A DNA stretch of 6,264 bases. It comes from Candidatus Sodaliphilus fimicaballi (GTDB lineage: Bacteria; Bacteroidota; Bacteroidia; Bacteroidales; Muribaculaceae). Every line of letters starts with the position of its first letter. The stretch's first letter is position 1. Below, piece after piece: positions 1-5,498 of the stretch. Location: NCBI GenBank assembly GCA_018065165.1, contig JAGHTV010000461.1, positions 1 through 6,264 on the forward strand, in the 5' to 3' direction. The translations under genes were made by a program, and so were the position numbers. The notes beneath the pieces are model-generated. The model was not told the DNA's origin. It did not search any database and saw only the letters and a program-made list of their open reading frames with translations.

Positions 1-26
1 ACGCCTACATGGCTGCCTACCATATC

Positions 27-44
27 ACATCCCTAGCGGGATGT
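27..44. other. short inverted repeat (hairpin) in the gene-free left edge
   Basis: ACATCCC (27-33) and GGGATGT (38-44) form a perfect 7-bp stem around a 4-base TAGC loop. No T-tract follows on either strand, so it is not a convincing terminator. The surrounding bases 1-140 contain no gene I can support. Short open frames exist on both strands but have no recognisable product. The hairpin could belong to a structured RNA or to the end of a transcript cut by the window edge. Confidence 0.3.
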
Positions 45-140
45 TGCACCCATTCTCCCCATCCTTTTCTTGTCTCACCAACCAGGAAAATCCTCTGATC
101 CATTATATTTCGGCGTTCTTGTAGTCTAAAATATACCACT

Positions 141-181
141 GAAAGAAAAACTAGGCCCTAGCCGTGTGGCTGGAGCCTAGT
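141..181 (-). terminator. Rho-independent terminator of the leftward secreted-protein gene
   Basis: Read on the minus strand, ACTAGGC (181-175) pairs with GCCTAGT (156-150). An inner AGCC/GGCT stem closes a 4-base loop, and three imperfectly matched positions separate the two stems. The hairpin is followed at once by TTTTTCTTTC (150-141). It begins about 35 bases after the TAA stop of the 216-2345 gene, where an intrinsic terminator is expected. On the plus strand no T-run follows, so it should act mainly leftward. Confidence 0.85.
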
Positions 182-215
182 CTATTTATTGTCAGTTGTT
201 ACTGGACCTGTTTTT

Positions 216-2345
216 TTACTTTACAGCAATCTTGGTTGCAGTGCCGTCGGTGTAGCGTACCACATAAATGCCGTTGCCAGCGGGAACCTCGGTGCCCATG
301 AACTGACCGTTGATGTTGTATACACCAGCAACAGTCTTAACGCTAGCAGCATTCACATCGTTAACACCTGTTACAATGCTTGCGACCTCTTCCTTCACGT
401 TCTGCAGGCTGTGATAAGTGGGTGCGAGACCTGATTCCTCGGTGTAAACCGCCTTGATGAAGAAGGTGATTGTAACTGTACCGCTACCGTCGGGTAATTT
501 GATCATTGGAACGCTTGAGTATATGGGGTTGCCATTGCTGTCATTTCCGCTGATTGTGAATGTCTTGTAGTTAGCCACGCCTGTTACGCTGGGGTCATTT
601 TTGCTCTTCTCGATAGAGCACAACTTCGTAGCGTTGTCCATAGCGGCGTTCAAAGTGCTGTTAGCGTCAGAGTAAGCCTCGTCGCTTGCGTCGGTAATCT
701 TTTCTGTTCCCTTGTGCTCGTAATAATAGAGCTCGTAGCGGTCAACATACTGGTCGTTGGCAGTTGCATTAAACTCAATGGGGCAAGCAAGTTTCTTCTT
801 ATCGGTTGTAACCATAAGAGACTGGAGAAGCTTGTCATTCTCATTGTCTATAGCAACATCAAGAGTAAGATCTCGAGTACCGATATTTGCTTTTACGAGT
901 CGGTAAATACCACCACGACCATGCTCGTCGTCAGTGTCATACTCGTTGTTGTTGAACTGTTCGTCGGTGCAATAAACATAGGGGTCAATATCTAATACGA
1001 TTTCACTCATTGTGCGACATGTACCACCGTCGGTTACCCAAGGATTTGACGCTGATTGCTTTACATCGCTAGCATGATGATGACGCGTTCCCTTGTCATT
1101 CCACTTGCCAGTAACAACGTTTTTCAGTTGAAGGGGTTGTAAAATATTTCCTTCACCATCAGTTTCTACTCCCGCGATGTCGCAGTTGTGCCATTTGGTT
1201 ATAGCAATACCATCGTCTGCTCCACGTTCAAAATGTACATAACCATGATTGACAACATTGCCCTGCTCATCCTTACGCTTAATCTCAATATTACCATCGG
1301 TTTTTGTAATACCAAAAATGGGATTGATTGTTGCAGCTTGGCTTGATGCGTAACCACGCCAAGTGTTTACAGTTTCTCCATTTACCTGTACATTCTCCTT
1401 GAAGTTGTCGTCAACATTCTGGTCAAAGCAGGGACCAAAGTTAGAGAAGTTGTAGATGTAGAACTCATTATCGGCAGACTCATTTTCAATATATTCTCCA
1501 ATAGCACTGAATGTTTCGTCTGTTCCGTTTTTCTCGTGAGATACAGCAATGTTGGGATTGTAATGGCAGAACTCAATTGCATAGAAATCTTTGTATGAAA
1601 GAACTTTTCCTGTTGTAGCATCGTGAATAGCAAAACGGAAGAAATTAGAATTGATACCACCTAATTCGGTATTAAGCCATAATTTATAATCATAATTGTC
1701 GTGAGGATGATTTGCAATATCCATTGAGGTGACAATCCAGAAATCACGCATTGTCCAAAGTTCCAATGCGTCTGATACGTCATCGTTTTGGTCGTTAGAT
1801 ATAATATTGCGCTCAAAGATGTTTGACAGATTTGCCTTAATGGGAGTTTCAACACAGGGAGGCATATTTGTTCTGTCACAATACGAGTAACAGTTTATAG
1901 AACCGTAGATCGTATTATCAATATTTCCTGTTTCGGTGTTTCTAAGAGGGATGCGTTGCAACTTGTCACTTGACTGATAAAAACTATATTCTGGCTTTGA
2001 TAAATCAAGTTCTAAATCGAAGAGACCGTTGAAAAGATTCTTTGCAACAATTACATTTGGATTATCACCCTTGACAAAAGTTACATCACCATATACATCC
2101 TGTATATATCGGTCGTACTTGTGAACGAAGGGACCTTCTGGGTCTGTAAACATACTCGGATATGTGCCTTCGTCGGCTTGATAAGTGGGGCTGTAGCAAG
2201 TCATAATTACGTGACCACCATTACGAGTCATGTATTCAACTACCTCATTTGCTTCACCAGTGAAACCTTTATCCCAATCTCCAGCAAATGAATTAATAGA
2301 AACAGCACAGAGTGCGAGTAAAATTAAATTTTTGATTTTTTTCAT
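216..2345 (-). CDS. large exported protein with T9SS-like C-terminal sorting tail, function unknown
   Basis: The 709-residue product starts with a Sec signal peptide: a Lys-rich n-region (MKKIKN), a hydrophobic core at residues 7-17, and a probable cut after SFA (residue 21). Cys13 is preceded by Leu, so it is not a lipobox. The mature body is rich in Asp, Asn and Tyr and has 11 cysteines, with a tight group at 152, 156 and 164 and a pair at 443 and 459. A His triplet lies at 422-424. I recognise no catalytic domain. Residues about 515-650 look beta-rich and vaguely fibronectin-III-like (YELYYYEHKG near 537-546), but this is weak. The end, about 661-709, has the pattern GVYNINGQ...GNGIYVVRYTDG...KIAVK, matching Bacteroidetes T9SS-type sorting tails or closely related C-terminal modules. 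The protein is therefore inferred to be exported, possibly surface-attached. It is a single-gene unit with its own promoter (2463-2494) and terminator (141-181). The ATG at 2345 has an AT-rich upstream region and no Shine-Dalgarno sequence, normal for the phylum. Base composition is AT-rich in the 5' part and GC-rich at the 3' end. Confidence 0.88.
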   Translation of the reverse strand: MKKIKNLILLALCAVSINSFAGDWDKGFTGEANEVVEYMTRNGGHVIMTCYSPTYQADEGTYPSMFTDPEGPFVHKYDRYIQDVYGDVTFVKGDNPNVIVAKNLFNGLFDLELDLSKPEYSFYQSSDKLQRIPLRNTETGNIDNTIYGSINCYSYCDRTNMPPCVETPIKANLSNIFERNIISNDQNDDVSDALELWTMRDFWIVTSMDIANHPHDNYDYKLWLNTELGGINSNFFRFAIHDATTGKVLSYKDFYAIEFCHYNPNIAVSHEKNGTDETFSAIGEYIENESADNEFYIYNFSNFGPCFDQNVDDNFKENVQVNGETVNTWRGYASSQAATINPIFGITKTDGNIEIKRKDEQGNVVNHGYVHFERGADDGIAITKWHNCDIAGVETDGEGNILQPLQLKNVVTGKWNDKGTRHHHASDVKQSASNPWVTDGGTCRTMSEIVLDIDPYVYCTDEQFNNNEYDTDDEHGRGGIYRLVKANIGTRDLTLDVAIDNENDKLLQSLMVTTDKKKLACPIEFNATANDQYVDRYELYYYEHKGTEKITDASDEAYSDANSTLNAAMDNATKLCSIEKSKNDPSVTGVANYKTFTISGNDSNGNPIYSSVPMIKLPDGSGTVTITFFIKAVYTEESGLAPTYHSLQNVKEEVASIVTGVNDVNAASVKTVAGVYNINGQFMGTEVPAGNGIYVVRYTDGTATKIAVK

Positions 2346-2462
2346 CTAATTATAATATATGTGTTTTAGTTTATAAAATCTATAATCAGGTTAGAATACA
2401 ATAATAGTCCACTAATGTCAATGAAAATATAGTCAAAATAGTTGTTCCCTTGTATTCCTATA

Positions 2463-2494
2463 CAAAGTTACCACTATTATTTTTAATGAACAAA
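2463..2494 (-). promoter_or_regulatory. Bacteroidetes-type promoter of the exported-protein gene
   Basis: On the minus strand TTTG (2494-2491, inside a run TTTTTTG) is followed after 20 bases by TAACTTTG (2470-2463). This fits the Bacteroidetes primary sigma consensus, a TTTG-like -33 element about 19-21 bases from TAnnTTTG. Transcription would start near 2456, giving an AT-rich leader of about 110 bases before the ATG at 2345. No riboswitch fold is evident in that leader. Confidence 0.75.
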
Positions 2495-2758
2495 AAACGA
2501 CCGTATATTTACGCTTTATTAACTAAAAAACTGAGAGTTACGTTAGAGTTTTCTGCTGTATTTTGTACGAGGTTGTGATAAATATTTGGTCGATATTTTG
2601 CCTCGCCTACAACTTATCGTGACAGAGGCGTATTATACAATAATATGCAATTGTAATATGCGTATTATCCTTGCAAGCGTGCATTTTTATGCATAGTTTC
2701 AAAGTAATTAATCTCTGTGTCTGTAGGAGATGAACTCTAGTCTGCTAGAAACAAAAAG

Positions 2759-2784
2759 TTTGCATTTGCGTTTGCGTTTGCGTT
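2759..2784 (+). repeat. TTTGCG hexanucleotide tandem repeat in the miaB promoter
   Basis: The units are TTTGCA (2759-2764), TTTGCG (2765-2770), TTTGCG (2771-2776), TTTGCG (2777-2782) and a partial TT. This gives three perfect units and one with a single change. The unit contains TTTG, the -33 element of the Bacteroidetes promoter consensus, so the array presents four candidate -33 boxes in register. Only the copy at 2771-2774 stands 19 bases from the -7 element. Confidence 0.85.
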
Positions 2785-2801
2785 AAAATGTCGTAACTTT
2801 G
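2771..2801 (+). promoter_or_regulatory. Bacteroidetes-type promoter of miaB
   Basis: TTTG (2771-2774), 19 bases, then TAACTTTG (2794-2801) matches the Bacteroidetes -33/-7 consensus well. The predicted transcription start is near 2807, leaving a leader of only about 24 bases (AT-rich, no Shine-Dalgarno sequence) before the ATG at 2831. The -7 octamer is identical to that of the divergent promoter at 2463-2470. Confidence 0.8.
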
Positions 2802-2830
2802 CAGTTTAATAAAGAATTTATTAAAACACG

Positions 2831-4198
2831 ATGGATAAACTTAATATCACATACGACGCTCCTAAGGGCGAATTTAGCAAGAAACTGTTTATTGAGACAT
2901 ATGGCTGTCAGATGAATGTTGCTGACAGCGAGGTTGTTGCTAGCGTTATGAAAATGGCTGGCTATGACACGACCGACGATCTGGACCAGGCCGATGCCAT
3001 TTTTATCAACACTTGCAGCATTCGCGACAATGCCGAGCAAAAGATTTTCAACCGCTTGAACATGCTCAACACCATGCGTCGCAAGCGTCCCAACCGCCTC
3101 ATTGTGGGCATCATAGGCTGTATGGCCGAGCGTCTCAAGGAAACCCTCATCAACGACTATGATGTGGATGTGGTTGCTGGCCCCGACTCTTACCTCGAGC
3201 TGCCGTCGCTCATAGGCATGGCCGAGAATGGCGAGAAGGCCATCAATGTTGAACTTTCTAAGACCGAGACATATCGCGACATCATTCCTACCCGTGTGGG
3301 TGGCAACGGTGTGAGCGGCTTCATAAGCATCATGCGTGGCTGCAACAACTTCTGCACCTACTGCATCGTGCCTTATACTCGTGGTCGTGAGCGCAGTCGC
3401 GAGCCCCAGAGCATACTCAACGAGCTTGCCGACTTGCAGCAGCGTGGCTTCAAGGAGGTGACCTTGCTGGGCCAGAACGTGAACTCTTACCTCTACAAGA
3501 ACGAGGATGGCACTGCCGTTGACCTTGCCAAGTTGCTCGAGATGGTGGCTGATGCTGCTCCCGAGATGCGTGTGCGTTTCACTACAAGCAACCCCGAGGA
3601 CTTGAGCGACGAGATTATCGCCGTGATGGCAAGTCGCGACAACATATGCAAGCACATACATCTGCCAGTGCAGAGCGGCAGCAACAAGGTGCTCAAGCTC
3701 ATGAACCGCAAGTACACTCGCGAGTGGTACCTTGACCGCATTGCCAAGATTAAGGCTGCGATGCCCGATTGCGGCATCTCGACCGACATGTTCACCGGTT
3801 TCCACGACGAGACCGAGGAGGACTTCCAGGAGACTATGTCGCTGATGCGTGAAGTGGGCTTTGACTCAGCATTCATGTTCAAGTATAGCGAGCGTCCTGG
3901 CACATTTGCCAGCAAGAATTTGCCCGACAATGTCCCTGAGGAGGTGAAGATTGATCGCCTCAACCGCATGATTGCCTTGCAAAACGAACTGTCGCTGTGC
4001 AGCAACCGTGCCGATGTGGGTAAGACCTTTGAGGTGCTGGTTGAGGGCTACAGCAAGCGTTCTAAGGAAGATATGTTTGGCCGTACTCAGCAAAACAAGG
4101 TCATCGTGTTCCCCGCTGGCGAGACTCAAGTGGGCGACAAGGTGATGTGCAAGGTGGAGAGTGCAAGCAGCGCTACGCTTAAGGGGGTAAAGGTTTAA
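2831..4198 (+). CDS. miaB: tRNA-2-methylthio-N6-dimethylallyladenosine synthase (MiaB)
   Basis: A radical-SAM methylthiotransferase that converts i6A to ms2i6A at position 37 of tRNAs reading UNN codons, in the cytoplasm. The 455-residue product has the full family architecture. The N-terminal MTTase domain carries the three ligands of the auxiliary [4Fe-4S] cluster: Cys26 in YGCQMN, Cys62 in NTCSIRDNA and Cys97 in GCMAER. The radical-SAM core has the CxxxCxxC motif as Cys171, Cys175 and Cys178 (GCNNFCTYC), followed by IVPYTRGRERSR. LGQNVNSY lies at 214-221 and HLPVQSGS at 277-284. A C-terminal TRAM RNA-binding domain spans about 392-455 and includes FGRTQQNK (416-423). Length is normal for the family and no key residue is missing. 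The ATG at 2831 gives an N-terminus leading into KLFIETYGCQMN as in Bacteroidales homologues, and sits 30 bases after the -7 element. The related YqeV/MtaB and RimO families are unlikely given YGCQMN, NTCSIRDNA and GRERSR. Confidence 0.97.
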   Translation: MDKLNITYDAPKGEFSKKLFIETYGCQMNVADSEVVASVMKMAGYDTTDDLDQADAIFINTCSIRDNAEQKIFNRLNMLNTMRRKRPNRLIVGIIGCMAERLKETLINDYDVDVVAGPDSYLELPSLIGMAENGEKAINVELSKTETYRDIIPTRVGGNGVSGFISIMRGCNNFCTYCIVPYTRGRERSREPQSILNELADLQQRGFKEVTLLGQNVNSYLYKNEDGTAVDLAKLLEMVADAAPEMRVRFTTSNPEDLSDEIIAVMASRDNICKHIHLPVQSGSNKVLKLMNRKYTREWYLDRIAKIKAAMPDCGISTDMFTGFHDETEEDFQETMSLMREVGFDSAFMFKYSERPGTFASKNLPDNVPEEVKIDRLNRMIALQNELSLCSNRADVGKTFEVLVEGYSKRSKEDMFGRTQQNKVIVFPAGETQVGDKVMCKVESASSATLKGVKV

Positions 4199-4247
4199 GT
4201 ATTTAAGTATTTAAGAGTTTAAGAGTTTAAGAGGTTAAAGGGTTAAC
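4194..4247 (+). repeat. degenerate 8-bp tandem repeat (TTTAAGAG/TTTAAGTA) after miaB
   Basis: Successive 8-base units are TTTAAGTA (4194, 4202), TTTAAGAG (4210, 4218, 4226), then the decayed GTTAAAGG (4234) and GTTAAC (4242-4247). The first unit overlaps the end of miaB: its TAA stop (4196-4198) lies inside that unit. The array has no dyad symmetry and no T-tract, so it is not a terminator. Its period is not a multiple of three, but it lies between genes, so copy changes would affect spacing only, apart from the unit holding the stop. Confidence 0.85.
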
Positions 4248-4261
4248 TATTTATAGGGTTT

Positions 4262-4276
4262 TCTAGAGATTCTAGA
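4262..4276. other. paired TCTAGA sites forming a small inverted repeat
   Basis: TCTAGA occurs at 4262-4267 and 4271-4276, three bases apart. Each is self-palindromic, so together they are both a direct and an inverted repeat and can form a 6-bp stem with a 3-base loop. It lies about 25 bases before the MFS start codon. It is too AT-rich to be a strong terminator, and a regulator site or chance are both possible. Confidence 0.4.
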
Positions 4277-4300
4277 TTGTCTGGAGTTTATATACTAAGG

Positions 4301-5476
4301 GTGCAAGAGCGATTGTGGAATAGTAACTTCATCAAGGTGAGCATGGCAAACTTCTTGCTGTGGTTTGCCTTTTATCTGCTTATGCCACTCTTGCCACTGT
4401 ACTTGAGCGAGACATTCCACTCGACTAAGGATGTGATAGGCGCTGTGCTCAGCGGTTACACTATCGTTGCCTTGCTGTCGCGTCCCTTCAGTGGCTTTAT
4501 TGTCGACAGTTACCCGCGACGACAGGTGCTGCTCACGGTATATTTCTTGTTTTTCATCTTCTTTGCTGGCTACATTGCAGCAGGGTCGTTGCTCGTGTTT
4601 GGCATCGTGCGTACGCTGCACGGAGGTCCGTTTGGTGCACTCACGGTGGCCAACAGTACCGTTGCCATCGATGTGCTGCCATCGTCGCGCCGCAGCGAGG
4701 GCATAGGCTATTACGGCTTGAGCAACAATATGGCTATGGCTGTGGGGCCCACGGTGGCTGTGTATCTTTATGAGACGATACACGACTTCCAAGTGCTATT
4801 CTGGCTGGCGTTTATCATAGCGGGCATAGGTCTGCTGGTAGATGCTACCGTTAAGCTGAAGCCTCGCGAACTGGTGCGTAACAAGAGCAAGTTGTCACTC
4901 GACCGCTTCTTCCTGGTTGCTGGCGTGTGGCTGTTCCTGGATATGATAACCTTTGGGTTCTCTTATGGCGTGCTCAGCACCTATCTGGCTATATATGGCA
5001 AGGAGGTAATGGGAATGACAAGCAGCACGGGAACCTACTTCCTGATACTTGCCATAGGACTTATGGCGTCGCGTCTCGAGGGTGCGTCGTCGCTACGTAA
5101 GGGCAAGATAGTATATAACGCTGCCATAGGCATGGTAATCTCGGCCGTGGGTTATGCACTCTTTGTTGCTGTGCCCAATGTGTGGGGCTACTATGGCTCG
5201 GCAGTACTCATAGGTATGGGCAACGGTCACATATGGCCTGCCTTCCAGAATATGTTCATCAATCTCACTACCCCCGACCATCGAGGTACGGCCAACTCTA
5301 CCGTGCTCGTTGCGTGGGATGTGGGTATGGGCCTGGGTGTAGTTGTGGGTGGCGTGATGTCAGAGTTCTTTGGCTACGCGGCAGCCTTCTGGAGTGGCGT
5401 GGTGGTCAATGTGCTGGGCGTGACACACTTCTACCTGCACAGCCGTTTCCACTATAACCGCAACAAACTCGTTTGA
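4301..5476 (+). CDS. major facilitator superfamily transporter, substrate unknown
   Basis: The 391-residue product is an inner-membrane secondary transporter with about twelve hydrophobic helices in two six-helix halves. The first helix is near residues 16-35 and the last ends around 380. The loop after helix 2 carries an MFS motif-A variant, RPFSGFIVDSYPRR (61-74), with the Asp and basic residues kept. Helices 4-5 contain RTLHGGPFGA and the GYYGLSNNMAMAVGP segment. The helix 10-11 region has GMGNGHIWPAFQN and RGTANST. It resembles the drug/sugar-efflux-like MFS group of Bacteroidales, but the cargo cannot be read from sequence. Start choice: there is no in-frame ATG before 4343, which would remove the LWNSNF segment that I recall as usual near the N-terminus of relatives. 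GTG 4301 gives MQERLWNSNF and is preferred; TTG 4277 or TTG 4313 are alternatives. It lies 102 bases after miaB and 22 bases before the dehydrogenase, with which it is probably co-transcribed. That pairing hints at a hydroxyacid or other metabolite as substrate, but this is only inference. Confidence 0.9.
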   Translation: MQERLWNSNFIKVSMANFLLWFAFYLLMPLLPLYLSETFHSTKDVIGAVLSGYTIVALLSRPFSGFIVDSYPRRQVLLTVYFLFFIFFAGYIAAGSLLVFGIVRTLHGGPFGALTVANSTVAIDVLPSSRRSEGIGYYGLSNNMAMAVGPTVAVYLYETIHDFQVLFWLAFIIAGIGLLVDATVKLKPRELVRNKSKLSLDRFFLVAGVWLFLDMITFGFSYGVLSTYLAIYGKEVMGMTSSTGTYFLILAIGLMASRLEGASSLRKGKIVYNAAIGMVISAVGYALFVAVPNVWGYYGSAVLIGMGNGHIWPAFQNMFINLTTPDHRGTANSTVLVAWDVGMGLGVVVGGVMSEFFGYAAAFWSGVVVNVLGVTHFYLHSRFHYNRNKLV

Positions 5477-5498
5477 GAAACTGATAAAACCTACTGAT

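Larger units (their letters stand above)
2346..2830. other. 485-base divergent AT-rich intergenic region
   Basis: This stretch separates the leftward exported-protein gene from miaB. It contains two opposed promoters and a hexamer repeat (listed separately). Between them, about 2495-2758, I find no gene or tRNA. Small structures are visible: a 9-bp direct repeat GCGTATTAT at 2628-2636 and 2660-2668, an 8-bp direct repeat TAATATGC at 2641-2648 and 2654-2661, and a 5-bp hairpin TGCAT-TTTT-ATGCA at 2680-2693. None is diagnostic. They could be regulator sites or chance matches in AT-rich DNA. Confidence 0.6.

Noticed and set aside
17..103. 28-codon open frame on the minus strand starting MDQRIFLVGE
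   Set aside because: It is very short, has no recognisable homologue, and lies just after the terminator with no convincing promoter, so it is likely chance.
2280..2345. Possible lipoprotein signal (Cys13) in the exported protein
   Set aside because: The residue before the Cys is Leu and the Cys sits mid-hydrophobic core, so no lipobox is formed. A standard signal peptidase I site (SFA) follows.
2783..3805. Long open frame on the minus strand (340 codons) opposite miaB
   Set aside because: It lies antisense to an unmistakable miaB in a codon-biased GC-rich region, its His/Val/Ala-rich translation looks like a reverse-strand shadow, and it has no promoter of its own.
4194..4247. Array considered as a CRISPR or transposon end
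   Set aside because: The units are 8 bp with no spacers, and no transposase, terminal inverted repeat or cas gene is nearby.
4262..4276. TCTAGA pair considered as a miaB terminator
   Set aside because: The stem is only 6 bp, half A/T, with no following T-tract.
4295..4792. 165-codon minus-strand open frame opposite the MFS gene
   Set aside because: The plus strand encodes clear transmembrane helices and MFS motifs here, while the antisense translation is low-complexity and His/Gln-rich with no family resemblance.
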